From the NCBI RefSeq assembly GCF_016862075.1, contig NZ_BOMG01000084.1, forward strand, positions 53,834 through 117,833: 64,000 bases of DNA, given 5' to 3'. Positions 49,195 through 58,444 of this stretch are shown here, one piece after another. A program made the translations under genes and the position numbers. This DNA is from Actinoplanes couchii (GTDB lineage: Bacteria > Actinomycetota > Actinomycetes > Mycobacteriales > Micromonosporaceae). Position 1 is the first letter of the stretch, and the number at the start of each line of letters is the position of its first letter. The notes beneath the pieces are model-generated. The model ran no database searches and was not told the DNA's origin. It saw only the letters and a list, made by a program, of their open reading frames with translations.

Positions 49195-49890
49195 TCAAAT
49201 TCTGGTAGCCCGATGGAGGGCCACGATTCCGCCGGTGAGGTTCCGCCAGCCCACCCGGTCCCACTCCCCCGAGCCCGCGATCACGTCGGCCAGGCCCTGC
49301 TGCGGGTGCCAGGCGCGGATCGACTCGGCGAGATAGACGTACGCCTCCGGGTTGCTGGAGACCGCGCGCGCCACCGTCGGCAGCGACCGCATCAGGTACT
49401 GGAGGTAGACCGTCCGGAAGGGCCCGACGATCGGGTGACTGAATTCGCACACCACCAGCCGGCCACCCGGACGAACCACCCGAGCGAACTCACGCAGCGC
49501 AGCGGTGGTGTCGACGACATTACGCAGAGCGAAGGAGATCGTGATCGCATCGAAGGTGCTGTCCGCGAATGGCAGCCGCAACGCGTCCCCCGCGAGCAGC
49601 GGCACGTCGGCCCGCACCCGGCGGCCCGCCCGCAGCATGCCCACCGAGAGGTCCGCACCGACCGCGAACGCCCCGGACCGGCCCAGCTCCTCGGTGGAGA
49701 CGCCGGTGCCCGCCCCGACGTCCAGGACCCGCTCCCCCGGGCGGAGCCCGAGCGCGGCCCGGGTGGCGCGGCGCCAGCCCCGGTCCTGGCCGAAGGAGAG
49801 CACGGTGTTGGTGAGGTCGTACCGATCGGCCACGCCGTCGAACATCTCGGCGACCTCGTGCGGCTGCTTGTCCAGGTCTGCGCGTGTCAC
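49195..49890 (-). CDS. menG: Demethylmenaquinone methyltransferase (UbiE/MenG)
   Basis: The GTG at 49890 is chosen; the 39-codon in-frame extension would include the upstream terminator. The 231-residue class I methyltransferase has the SAM loop VLDVGAGTG (55-63) and the UbiE signatures YDLTNTVLSFGQDRGWRR and FALRNVVD. It adds the last methyl group to make menaquinone. The gene lies between mqnC upstream and the MenJ-like reductase downstream. Confidence 0.94.
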   Translation of the reverse strand: MTRADLDKQPHEVAEMFDGVADRYDLTNTVLSFGQDRGWRRATRAALGLRPGERVLDVGAGTGVSTEELGRSGAFAVGADLSVGMLRAGRRVRADVPLLAGDALRLPFADSTFDAITISFALRNVVDTTAALREFARVVRPGGRLVVCEFSHPIVGPFRTVYLQYLMRSLPTVARAVSSNPEAYVYLAESIRAWHPQQGLADVIAGSGEWDRVGWRNLTGGIVALHRATRI

Positions 49891-49922
49891 GCATCCGAGT
49901 TTCGCACCAGGGACGGCAAACA

Positions 49923-49956
49923 GCGCGGGCGGGATGGTTTCCCATCCCGCCCGCGC
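49923..49956 (-). terminator. 15-bp stem terminator between mqnC and menG
   Basis: GCGCGGGCGGGATGG (49923-49937) pairs perfectly with the complement at 49942-49956 around a 4-nt loop. On the minus strand TGTTTG follows, so it can end the mqnC transcript. Confidence 0.75.
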
Positions 49957-50191
49957 CTTGTGCGTTATATATACGACCGCCATCGGTCGGGTCCGAATGC
50001 TCGTCACCGGGCGCTGAACCGCGACCTGCGACGTATCTGAGTTACCAGGGCCTTACACAGGCAACGTAACCAGCGGACCCGAGCGGGTACAGCCAACTGC
50101 CAGGCTCGTTACGAAGGAGCAACACGGCATCGTCGGTCCGACGACCCGAACCTGGCCGAACGGACTACTGCCACCCCCGAAGGGGCCACTT
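49957..50191. other. Non-coding sequence downstream of mqnC
   Basis: With the terminator, the gap between mqnC and menG is 301 bp. No gene or tRNA-like sequence is seen. Short stems such as CCCCCG/GGGG (near 50173-50186) occur. Confidence 0.35.
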
Positions 50192-51430
50192 CTAATTCGC
50201 CTCGACCAGCGGAAGGGACTTGCGGACCCCTCCTCCGGGCAGCGCGATCGAGGAGAAGTGCGAGACCACCCGGTCGTCGGTGGGGTCGTCGGCGGGCGTG
50301 TGGTGCACGGCCAGGTGCTCGTACCAGGTGTCGCGCCACGCCGGGATGCGCCCCGCGGTGCGGATCATCGTGATCAGCTCCTGGAGGTTCGACCGGTGCT
50401 TGGCGCCGGCCGAGGAGATCACGTTCTCCTCCAGCATGATCGAGCCCAGGTCGTCGACACCCATGTGCAGCGCGAGCTGGCCGGCCTCCTTGCCGGTGGT
50501 CAGCCAGGACGCCTGCAGGTGCGAGAAGTTGTCGAAGAACAGCCGGGAGACCGCGATGAACCGCAGGTACTCGATCGTGGTGGCCTGGGTGCGGCCCTTC
50601 AGATGGTTGTTCTCCGGCTGGTAGGTCCACGGGATGAAGGCCCGGAAGCCGCCGACGTCGTGCGACTGCTCGACCGGGACGTCCTGGTAACCGTTGGCCA
50701 CCGCCAGGTCCTGCACCTCGCGGATCATGCGGATGTGCTCGATCCGCTCGAAGTTCGTCTCGCCGGTGCCCATCATCATGGTCGCGGTGGAGGACAGCCC
50801 GTGCCGGTGGGCGATCGCCATCACCTCGAGCCAGCGGGCGCCGCTCTCCTTGAGCGGGGCGATCGCCTTGCGCGGCCGCTCCGGCAGCATCTCGGCGCCG
50901 GCGCCGGCGATCGAGTCCAGCCCGGCGGCCTTGATCCGGATCACCGCGTCCTCGATGGAGACGCCGTCGACCTTGGCCATGTGCAGGATCTCGCTCGGGC
51001 CGATCGAATGGATCGCGAGCTGCGGGAACGCCTGCTTGACCGAGGAGAAGAGATTCTCGTAGTACGCCACCCCGAAGTCCGGGTGGTGACCGCCCTGCAG
51101 CATCACCTGGGTGGCGCCCAGCTCGACCGCCTCACCGGCCCGGTGCAGGATCTCCTCGATCGGGTGCGCCCAGCCCTGCTTGTGCTTGGGGGCCCGGAAG
51201 AAGGCACAAAACTTGCACGCCGTCACACAGACGTTCGTGTAGTTGATGTTGCGGTCGATCAGATAGGTGACGATGCCCTCGGGATGACGCCGTCGCCGGA
51301 CCGCGTCGGCAGCCTCGCCCAGCGCGTGGAACGGGGCGTCCGTGTAGAGGAGCAGGGCCTCCTCGGGCGTGATGCGCCCGCCGTCGGCTCCGCGCTGCAG
51401 GATGCTGTCGATCTCCGGGTTCGCGGTCAC
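50192..51430 (-). CDS. mqnC: Cyclic dehypoxanthinylfutalosine synthase (MqnC), radical SAM
   Basis: The 412-residue radical-SAM enzyme has the cluster motif CVTACKFC (Cys68, Cys72, Cys75), a following MLQGGHHPD segment and SHLQASWLTTG near the C terminus, as in MqnC/CofH-type proteins. The QGGHHPD form and the neighbours favour MqnC over MqnE or CofH. It closes the ring of dehypoxanthine futalosine in the futalosine menaquinone pathway. It is divergent from a SNF2 helicase gene. Confidence 0.93.
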   Translation of the reverse strand: MTANPEIDSILQRGADGGRITPEEALLLYTDAPFHALGEAADAVRRRRHPEGIVTYLIDRNINYTNVCVTACKFCAFFRAPKHKQGWAHPIEEILHRAGEAVELGATQVMLQGGHHPDFGVAYYENLFSSVKQAFPQLAIHSIGPSEILHMAKVDGVSIEDAVIRIKAAGLDSIAGAGAEMLPERPRKAIAPLKESGARWLEVMAIAHRHGLSSTATMMMGTGETNFERIEHIRMIREVQDLAVANGYQDVPVEQSHDVGGFRAFIPWTYQPENNHLKGRTQATTIEYLRFIAVSRLFFDNFSHLQASWLTTGKEAGQLALHMGVDDLGSIMLEENVISSAGAKHRSNLQELITMIRTAGRIPAWRDTWYEHLAVHHTPADDPTDDRVVSHFSSIALPGGGVRKSLPLVEAN

Positions 51431-51518
51431 GAACCGAAGCGTACGTCCACCGCATCCCGATCGTCAGCGGCGAGGGTCACGCACCGGTACCTCCCCGATC
51501 GGCGGATATGGTCGACAA

Positions 51519-54509
51519 GTGCTCGTTGTTCACGGGGGCTGGTCACCGGGCCGGCTGATCATCTGGGCCGAGGATCCCGCGCTGCCCTCGACCACCACCT
51601 CCCGGGCCCGGTCCCGGCCGCACCCGTTCGCCGCCCCGGATCCCGGGTCGGTCATCGAGGCCGGCCGGGCCGAGACCGTCCAGCTCACACTGCCCAGCAC
51701 CGGCCGCGCCCCGGTGCCGTCGCCGGAGACCGGTCTCGACGCGACAGCCCGCGGTCTCAAGCTCGCCACCTGGACGGTTCCGGCACTCGTCGTCCCGGCC
51801 GAGGAGGCGCTGGCCGTCCTCGCGACGCTCACCGACCCGGCGCCGGACCGGCCGTGGATCGCCGGGCCGTCGCTGCGTTACCTCGGCCTGCTCGCCGGCT
51901 ACGCCTGTGACCTGGCCCGGCGCGGCCGGATGCTGCCGCAGCTGGTGACCGAGGCGGGCGTTCCGGCGGCCCGCTGGCGCCCGGTGCTGACCGGGTCGGA
52001 CGCGGCCACCTTCAAGGACTTCGCGGCCGGGATGCCTCCCGTGGTCCGCGCCTCCGGCGAAGGACAGTCCCTCGGCCGTACGATCCGGGACGCTCTCGCC
52101 GCGATGCTGGACAGCGCGGCCCGGTCGGTCATGCCCGAGCGGATCATGGTGGGTCCGCGGCCCGGCCCGAAAGCGGCCCTCAGCGACCGCTGGCTGTCCG
52201 CGCTCACCGGCGATCCGGCGCTGCCCGGCGCCGCCGACGCCGACGTGCGTGAGCTGCGAAAAGCGCTCGACGACTGGATGCGGGCGGCGAACGAGGCGAA
52301 CGGGCCGATCCGGGTCAGCTTCCGCCTGATCGAACCGCAGCCGGACCCCGAGTCCGAAGCCTCGCCGGACGAGTGGGCGCTGGAGTTCGCGCTGCAGTCG
52401 GCCGAGGATCCCGGGCTCTATCTGCCGGCCCGTGACCTGTGGGCGGGTGAGCGGTTCCCCGGTCTGCCCCGGCAACCCGACGAGACGCTGCTCGCCGGGC
52501 TCGGGCGGGCGGTCCGGCTCTTCCCGGTGCTGCACACGGCCCTGCTCGAACAGCGGCCGGCGGCGATGCGGCTGAGCACCGGGGAGGCGTACGAGTTCCT
52601 CCGGCAGACCGCGCCGCTGCTGCAGGCGGCCGGGTTCGGGGTGCAGCTGCCGGCCTGGGCCGGGCGCAAGGCGGTGGGTCTCAAACTGACCGCCCGGTCG
52701 AAACCGAAGTCGAAGGCCGGGGCGTCCCGGGCGGTGGCCGACTCCGGGTTCGGGCTGGAGCAGCTGGTCGACTTCCGGCTCGACCTGGTGATCGGCGAGG
52801 GCGCGGTGACCGCGGAGGAGCTGGCCGAGCTGGCCCGCGCCAAGATTCCGCTGGTCCGAGTGCGGGGCCAGTGGGTGGAGTTGGACGACCGGCAGCTCAA
52901 GGCCGCGCTCAAGGCGGTCGGGCGGCGGCGCGAGGGCGAACTCACCGCCGGCGAGGTGCTGCAGCAGGTGGTCGACGGCGGGGACGAGGACCTGCCGCTG
53001 GTCGAGGTGGACGCCGACGGTGACCTGGGCGATCTGTTGTCCGGGCAGGCGGCCGACCGGCTCACCCCGCTGCCGACGCCGGACGGCTTCCAGGGGACTC
53101 TCCGCCCGTACCAGGAAAGGGGCCTGTCGTGGTTGAACTTCCTGGGCCGGCTCGGGCTGGGCGGGATCCTCGCCGACGACATGGGCCTCGGCAAGACCGC
53201 GCAGACACTGTCGCTGCTGCTCACCGACCAGCCGTCGAAGACCCTGCTGATCTGCCCGATGTCGCTGGTGAGCAACTGGGTCAAGGAGGCCGGGCGGTTC
53301 GCGCCGGAGCTGCGGGTCTACGTGCACCACGGCGGAACCCGGCGGCGGGACGAGGATTTCCAGGCCGCGGTGGCCGGTGCGGACCTGGTTCTCACCACCT
53401 ACGGGACTGCGCTCCGTGATCTAGAGACATTACGCAGCGTGAATTGGAGCCGGGTCGTCTGCGACGAGGCACAGGCGATCAAGAACAGCGGCACCCGTCA
53501 GTCGCAGGCGGTCCGGGCGATCCCGGCCCGCACCCGGCTGGCCCTGACCGGCACGCCGGTGGAGAACCATCTCGCCGAGCTCTGGTCGATCATGGACTTC
53601 TGCAATCCCGGTCTGCTGGGCCCGGCGAAACGGTTCCGCCGCCGTTTCCAGGAGCCGATCGAGAACCGGCAGGACGAGGACGCCACCGCCGCCCTGAAAC
53701 GGGCCACCGGACCGTTCGTGCTGCGCCGCCTCAAGACCGACAAGAGCATCATCTCGGACCTCCCGGAGAAGAACGAGATGAAGGTGTGGTGCTCGCTCAC
53801 CCCCGAGCAGGCCACCCTCTACCAGGCCGTGGTCGAGGACATGATGGCCGAGATCGAGAGCACCGAGGGCATCCAGCGGCGCGGCAACGTGCTGGCCGCG
53901 ATGATGAAACTCAAGCAGGTCTGCAACCATCCGGCCCATCTGCTCAAGGACGGTTCCCGGCTGCCCGGGCGGTCCGGCAAGCTGGCCCGGCTGGAGGAGC
54001 TGGCCGACGAGATCATCTCCGACGGGGAGAAGGCGCTGGTCTTCACGCAGTACGCGGAATGGGGCTCGCTGATGCAGCCCTACCTGGCCGCGCACACCGA
54101 CCGGCCGGTGCTCTGGCTGCACGGCGGTCTGAGCAAGGCCCGCCGCGACGAGCTGGTCGAGCGTTTCCAGACCGACGACGAGCCGATGATCTTCCTGCTC
54201 TCCCTCAAGGCCGCCGGCACCGGTCTCAACCTGACCGCCGCCAACCACGTCGTCCACTTCGACAGGTGGTGGAACCCGGCGGTCGAGGACCAGGCCACCG
54301 ACCGGGCGTTCCGGATCGGGCAGTCCCGCGACGTGCAGGTCCGCAAGTTCATCTGCACCGGCACGCTGGAGGAGAAGATCGACGCCATGATCGAGCGGAA
54401 GAAGGCGCTCGCCTCCGCGGTCGTCGGCACCGGCGAGCAGTGGATCACCGATCTGAGCACCGACCAGCTGCGCGAACTGTTCTCGCTCGACACCTCGACG
54501 GTGCGGTGA
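51519..54509 (+). CDS. SNF2/HepA-type ATP-dependent helicase-like protein
   Basis: The GTG at 51519 is used; TATGGT ends seven bases before it, suggesting a leaderless mRNA. The 996-residue protein has an N-terminal bacterial SNF2-associated region (about 1-500). The two RecA-like lobes follow: Walker A in LADDMGLGKTAQTL near residue 552, the DEAQ box near 647, LTGTPVENHLAELWSI, and the lobe-2 motifs LHGGLSKARRDELVERFQ and NPAVEDQATDRAFRIGQ. Such enzymes move double-stranded DNA or remodel bound proteins. Its stop overlaps the SWIM gene (TGATG), and the two are a recurrent pair in actinobacteria. Confidence 0.94.
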   Translation: MLVVHGGWSPGRLIIWAEDPALPSTTTSRARSRPHPFAAPDPGSVIEAGRAETVQLTLPSTGRAPVPSPETGLDATARGLKLATWTVPALVVPAEEALAVLATLTDPAPDRPWIAGPSLRYLGLLAGYACDLARRGRMLPQLVTEAGVPAARWRPVLTGSDAATFKDFAAGMPPVVRASGEGQSLGRTIRDALAAMLDSAARSVMPERIMVGPRPGPKAALSDRWLSALTGDPALPGAADADVRELRKALDDWMRAANEANGPIRVSFRLIEPQPDPESEASPDEWALEFALQSAEDPGLYLPARDLWAGERFPGLPRQPDETLLAGLGRAVRLFPVLHTALLEQRPAAMRLSTGEAYEFLRQTAPLLQAAGFGVQLPAWAGRKAVGLKLTARSKPKSKAGASRAVADSGFGLEQLVDFRLDLVIGEGAVTAEELAELARAKIPLVRVRGQWVELDDRQLKAALKAVGRRREGELTAGEVLQQVVDGGDEDLPLVEVDADGDLGDLLSGQAADRLTPLPTPDGFQGTLRPYQERGLSWLNFLGRLGLGGILADDMGLGKTAQTLSLLLTDQPSKTLLICPMSLVSNWVKEAGRFAPELRVYVHHGGTRRRDEDFQAAVAGADLVLTTYGTALRDLETLRSVNWSRVVCDEAQAIKNSGTRQSQAVRAIPARTRLALTGTPVENHLAELWSIMDFCNPGLLGPAKRFRRRFQEPIENRQDEDATAALKRATGPFVLRRLKTDKSIISDLPEKNEMKVWCSLTPEQATLYQAVVEDMMAEIESTEGIQRRGNVLAAMMKLKQVCNHPAHLLKDGSRLPGRSGKLARLEELADEIISDGEKALVFTQYAEWGSLMQPYLAAHTDRPVLWLHGGLSKARRDELVERFQTDDEPMIFLLSLKAAGTGLNLTAANHVVHFDRWWNPAVEDQATDRAFRIGQSRDVQVRKFICTGTLEEKIDAMIERKKALASAVVGTGEQWITDLSTDQLRELFSLDTSTVR

Positions 54510-55324
54510 TGGCCTTCTTCGAGAGCGGCCGCCCGATCGAGGTCGACGGAGGGCTCGCGGTCCGGTCGAAACGCGGCAAGATCGGCGAGCAGTGGTGGTC
54601 CCGGCGATTTGTCGACGTACTGGAAAAGGTGTGTGATCCGGGTCGTCTGTCGCGGGGACGGGCCTATGCGCGCAAAGGGCAGGTCATCGACTTCGCCCTG
54701 ACGCCGGGGCAGGTGCAGGCCCGGGTGCAGGGCTCGCGTCCGGCGCCCTACCAGGTGACGATCAAGATCGAGCATTTCGGTACGGACCGGTGGACCGGCA
54801 TCGTCGAGCAGCTCGGCGCCCGGGCGCTCTACCGGGCCGCGCTGCTGGCCGGCGAGATGCCGCACGAGATCGTCGACCTCTTCACCGAACTGGGCCTGCC
54901 GCTCTTCCCCGACCGCCTGGACATCGCCTGCTCCTGCCCGGACTGGGGAATCCCCTGCAAACACGGGTCGGCGGTGCTCTACGTGCTGGCCGAGGCGTTC
55001 GACGACGACCCGTTCCTGGTGCTCGCCTGGCGTGGCCGCGGCCGCGACGAACTGCTCGGCGCGCTGCGCGGCACCCCGGAACCCGAGGACACCGTCGATC
55101 CGCTGGCCGTCGACGACGAACCCCTCGACGACCGGCTGACCGACTTCTACTCCCCGGCGATCAGCCTGGGCCGGCTCCGGGAACGGCCGGCCCGGAACAC
55201 CACCCCGCCGGAGCTGCTGTTACGGGCGCTGGACGCCCCACCGGTCAAGGTCCGGCACGTGCCGCTTGTCGACGTGCTCCGCCCCCACTACCGCGATCTA
55301 GCTGAAGGAACCCCTGATGAGTGA
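54509..55324 (+). CDS. SWIM zinc-finger protein partner of the SNF2 helicase
   Basis: The 271-residue protein carries the SWIM motif CSCPDWGIPCKH (Cys141, Cys143, Cys150, His152). Helical and Pro-rich segments follow, with a C-terminal part that includes LLLRALDAPPV. SWIM fingers bind DNA or proteins. Translational coupling to the helicase indicates a two-component DNA-acting complex. The stop lies inside the next gene's first codons (8-bp overlap). Confidence 0.9.
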   Translation: MAFFESGRPIEVDGGLAVRSKRGKIGEQWWSRRFVDVLEKVCDPGRLSRGRAYARKGQVIDFALTPGQVQARVQGSRPAPYQVTIKIEHFGTDRWTGIVEQLGARALYRAALLAGEMPHEIVDLFTELGLPLFPDRLDIACSCPDWGIPCKHGSAVLYVLAEAFDDDPFLVLAWRGRGRDELLGALRGTPEPEDTVDPLAVDDEPLDDRLTDFYSPAISLGRLRERPARNTTPPELLLRALDAPPVKVRHVPLVDVLRPHYRDLAEGTPDE

Positions 55325-56270
55325 GATGACGTACCGCAGGCTCGGCGACTCGGGCCTGGTGGTGTCCGTGGTCGGCATCGGCTGCAACAACTTCGGCCGC
55401 AAACTCGACGCCGACGGCACCCGCGAGGTCGTCGACGCCGCCATCGACCACGGGATCAACCTCTTCGACACCGCCGACATCTACGGCACCCCGCACGGGT
55501 CGTCCGAACACCTGCTCGGCGCCGCGCTCAAGGGCCGCCGGGACGAGGTGGTGCTGGCCACCAAGTTCGGCATGGACATGGAAGGCATGAACGGGCGGGA
55601 CTTCGGCGCCCGTGGCTCGCGGCGCTACATCGTCCGGGCCGTCGAGGCGTCGCTGCGGCGGCTGGAGACCGATCACATCGACCTCTACCAGATGCACGAA
55701 CCCGACCCGGCGACCCCGATCGAGGAGACCCTGGCCGCGCTCGACGACCTGGTCCGCTCCGGCAAGGTCCGCTACCTGGGCAACTCGAACTTCGCCGGCT
55801 GGCAGATCGCGGACGCCGACTGGACCGCCCGGGGCGGCAACCTGACCCGGTTCGTCAGCGCGCAGAACCGGTACAGCCTGCTGAACCGGGGTGTCGAAGC
55901 CGAAGTGGTGCCGGCCTGCGAGCAGTTCGGGCTGGGTCTGCTGCCGTTCTTCCCGATCGAGGCGGGACTTCTCAGCGGCAAGTACCGGCGGGGTGCGCAG
56001 CCGCCCGCCGGCAGCCGGATGTCGACCGAGCGTTACCGGTCGTGGCTGGCCGGCGCCGACTGGGACACCATCGAGGCGCTCACCGCCTTCGGGGCCGAGC
56101 GTGGCCACAGCCTGCTGGACGTGGCGATCGCCGGGCTGGCCGCCCAGCCCGCGGTGGCCAGTGTCATCGCCGGCGCCACCACCGCCGAGCAGGTCCAGGC
56201 GAACGTGACGGCCGGGACCTGGCAGCTGGACGCCGCCGACGTCGCGGCCCTGGACGCGCTGCTCTCCTAG
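55317..56270 (+). CDS. Aldo/keto reductase
   Basis: The 317-residue TIM-barrel enzyme has the catalytic tetrad in view: Asp and Tyr in FDTADIYGTPHGSSE, Lys in LATKFG and His in LYQMHEPD. It reduces aldehydes or ketones with NADPH. Its start overlaps the SWIM gene by 8 bp with GAAGGA upstream, so it is read as the third gene of the helicase operon, although no functional link is apparent. It ends at a bidirectional terminator. Confidence 0.92.
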   Translation: MSEMTYRRLGDSGLVVSVVGIGCNNFGRKLDADGTREVVDAAIDHGINLFDTADIYGTPHGSSEHLLGAALKGRRDEVVLATKFGMDMEGMNGRDFGARGSRRYIVRAVEASLRRLETDHIDLYQMHEPDPATPIEETLAALDDLVRSGKVRYLGNSNFAGWQIADADWTARGGNLTRFVSAQNRYSLLNRGVEAEVVPACEQFGLGLLPFFPIEAGLLSGKYRRGAQPPAGSRMSTERYRSWLAGADWDTIEALTAFGAERGHSLLDVAIAGLAAQPAVASVIAGATTAEQVQANVTAGTWQLDAADVAALDALLS

Positions 56271-56278
56271 GGCCGGTC

Positions 56279-56325
56279 TTTGCCGACGTCTTTCTCAGAC
56301 GTCGTCTTTCTCAGACGTCGGCAAA
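56279..56325. terminator. Bidirectional terminator with internal 16-bp duplication
   Basis: TTTGCCGACGTCT (56279-56291) pairs perfectly with AGACGTCGGCAAA (56313-56325). The middle is built from two tandem copies of the same 16 bp, at 56288-56303 and 56304-56319. It serves the aldo/keto reductase and, on the other strand, mqnA, whose stop codon lies inside it. Confidence 0.8.
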
Positions 56326-57162
56326 CCGGGGACCGTCGGCCGGGAGCGGAGGCACCTCGCCGCGGTCCGCCGCACGCCGGGCGAACTCCCGGACGCCGGC
56401 GATCTGCCGCTCACCCAGCGAGAAGTCGAGCACCCGGAAGTAGTTGGCCAGCGTCGCCGCGTCGAACGGCTCCCAGCGGGCCGCCGCCTCGGCGACCTCG
56501 TCCAGCTCGGTCAGGCACAGGTCACGGGACCGCTGGAAGGCCTCGTGCACCTCCTTGACCAGGCCCGGGTGAGCCTCCGCGAAGTCCTTGCGGACCGCCC
56601 ACACCGCGAAGACCATCGGCAGGCCGGTCCACTCCTTCCACGCCTCGGCCAGGTCGATGACCTGCAGTCCGTTACCGGGCGCCTCATACATCGCGCGGAG
56701 CGCCACATCGCCGATCAGCACACCGGCGTCGGCTTCCAGGAGCATCTGCGACAGGTCCGGCGGGCACCGGAAGAACTCCGGCTCGGCGCCGTAGTGCTCG
56801 CTCAGCAGCATCTGGGCCAGCATCACCCCGGTCCGGGAGGTCGAGCCGAGAGCCACCGGCCGCCCGTCCAGCTCGGCCGGCGGGCGGGTGGAGACCAGGT
56901 TGACCGACAGCACCGGCCCGTCACTGCCGACCGCCAGATCGGGCAGCAGGAGCAGCTCGTCGGCATGCCGCAGATACTCCACCAGGGTGATCGGGCCGAT
57001 GTCCAGATCACCGGCGACCAGGCTGGCGCTGAGCCGCTCCGGGGTGTCCTTGTGCAGGTCGACGTCGATCAGGGCGCCGGATCGCATCAGCCCCCAGTAG
57101 ATCGGCAGACAGTTGAGGAACTGGATGTGCCCGACCCGGGGCCGACGGACGCTGTCGCTCAT
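56311..57162 (-). CDS. mqnA: Chorismate dehydratase (MqnA)
   Basis: The ATG at 57162 gives 283 residues and starts right at the family pattern VGHIQFLNCLPIYWGL. Later motifs are DLDIGPITLVEYLRH, SRTGVMLAQMLL and LIGDVALRAMYE, with the periplasmic-binding-protein-like fold of MqnA. It makes 3-enolpyruvylbenzoate from chorismate, the first step of the futalosine route. TACCGT ends six bases before the ATG, and there is no Shine-Dalgarno. Confidence 0.93.
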   Translation of the reverse strand: MSDSVRRPRVGHIQFLNCLPIYWGLMRSGALIDVDLHKDTPERLSASLVAGDLDIGPITLVEYLRHADELLLLPDLAVGSDGPVLSVNLVSTRPPAELDGRPVALGSTSRTGVMLAQMLLSEHYGAEPEFFRCPPDLSQMLLEADAGVLIGDVALRAMYEAPGNGLQVIDLAEAWKEWTGLPMVFAVWAVRKDFAEAHPGLVKEVHEAFQRSRDLCLTELDEVAEAAARWEPFDAATLANYFRVLDFSLGERQIAGVREFARRAADRGEVPPLPADGPRFADV

Positions 57163-57229
57163 GGTGCGACGGTATCTCCGGCTCCGGCACAGCCGCCCCG
57201 GCACGTGTCCCATATCGCAGGAAACAAGA

Positions 57230-58444
57230 TCAGCCGGCCACCGGGGCGGGTGAGTCGCGGGTGACGCGTGGTTCCCGGGTGGTCCGGACCAGCGGCACAC
57301 AGGCCAGCGCGGCCAGCAGACCGGCCGCCCCGGCGCCGGCCACCAGCACCCGCGGATCGAAGAGCTCGACGAGTGGCCCGGCCACGAAGAAACCGGCGAT
57401 GCCCGCCGCCTGCACCGACGCGCCGTAGACCGAGAACGCGCGGCCGTGTGCCTCGGGGCGCACCCGGCTGACGATCAAGACGTTGGTACTGACGTTCAAC
57501 AGGCCGTTGAAGAAGCCGCCGACCATCCAGGCCGGGATCAGCACCCAGGCGGAACCCGCCGTCGCGCCGCCGATCAGCACCGCCAGGCAGGCGGCGGCCA
57601 GCAGCGCGAGCACCGTGCCGACCGTGCGCCGGCGCTCCGGGATGCGGCTGCCGAGCGGGCTGCCGAGCAGCATCCCGGCCGACCACGACGCGGACACCAG
57701 GCCGTAGACCGTGGTGGAGGCGCCGAGGGTCTCCCGTACAAAAAAGACATCGAAGACGTTGATCGCACTGACCCCGGCGACCACCGCCGCGACCGCCACC
57801 GTCATCACCGCCAGCGTCCGGTCGTCCCGCAACCGGAACGCGGCGGTCACCGCCCGGTCCGCCGCCGACGCACCGTGCCGCCGGGTGCGCAGCAGCAGGC
57901 CGATCACCACCAGGGACAGGTAACTGACCGCGGCGATCAGCAGCGGCACCCGCGGCCCGGTCTGCCCGACCAGCACGCCGGCCAGGGCGGGCGCGGCCAG
58001 CATGCCGATCTGGCTCGCGCTCTGCACGATGCCGCTGGCCCTGGCGAAATCCGCCTGCCGCACCATCCGTGGGACCAGCGCGGACAGCGTCGGCTGGGTG
58101 ATCGACAGGCCGCAGGCCAGGGCCGCGACCAGGGCGACGATCACCACCGGGTGGGTGGTGAAGGCCAGGGTCGCGCAGATCACGGCCTGGGCCGAACCCA
58201 CCACCACCAGCAGCGTACGACTGTCGGCACGGTCCGCGAGCCGGCCGGCGACCGGTGCGAGCAGCGCGATCGGAAGGGTGGCCGCGAGCAGCAGGCCCGC
58301 GACGGCGAGCCCGCCGTGGCCGGCCGACTGGAGCACGAGGGCCAGGGTGGTGGCCGCGAGGAGTTCACCGCAGACCGCGATCGCCCGGCCACCGGCGACC
58401 AGACGGACGTCGGCCCAGCGCGATTCGGCAGATGTGAAGGACAT
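57230..58444 (-). CDS. MFS transporter under ArsR-type control
   Basis: The ATG at 58444 has GAAGGA upstream, inside a 40-bp palindrome; a TTG at 58480 is a weaker choice. The 404-residue protein has twelve membrane helices, with GRLADRADSRTLLVVVGSAQ as the loop 2-3 signature and ARASGIVQSASQIGMLAAPA, like the enterobactin/macrolide-type exporters. The ArsR-family regulator encoded just upstream on the same strand probably represses it. The substrate is unknown. Confidence 0.88.
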   Translation of the reverse strand: MSFTSAESRWADVRLVAGGRAIAVCGELLAATTLALVLQSAGHGGLAVAGLLLAATLPIALLAPVAGRLADRADSRTLLVVVGSAQAVICATLAFTTHPVVIVALVAALACGLSITQPTLSALVPRMVRQADFARASGIVQSASQIGMLAAPALAGVLVGQTGPRVPLLIAAVSYLSLVVIGLLLRTRRHGASAADRAVTAAFRLRDDRTLAVMTVAVAAVVAGVSAINVFDVFFVRETLGASTTVYGLVSASWSAGMLLGSPLGSRIPERRRTVGTVLALLAAACLAVLIGGATAGSAWVLIPAWMVGGFFNGLLNVSTNVLIVSRVRPEAHGRAFSVYGASVQAAGIAGFFVAGPLVELFDPRVLVAGAGAAGLLAALACVPLVRTTREPRVTRDSPAPVAG

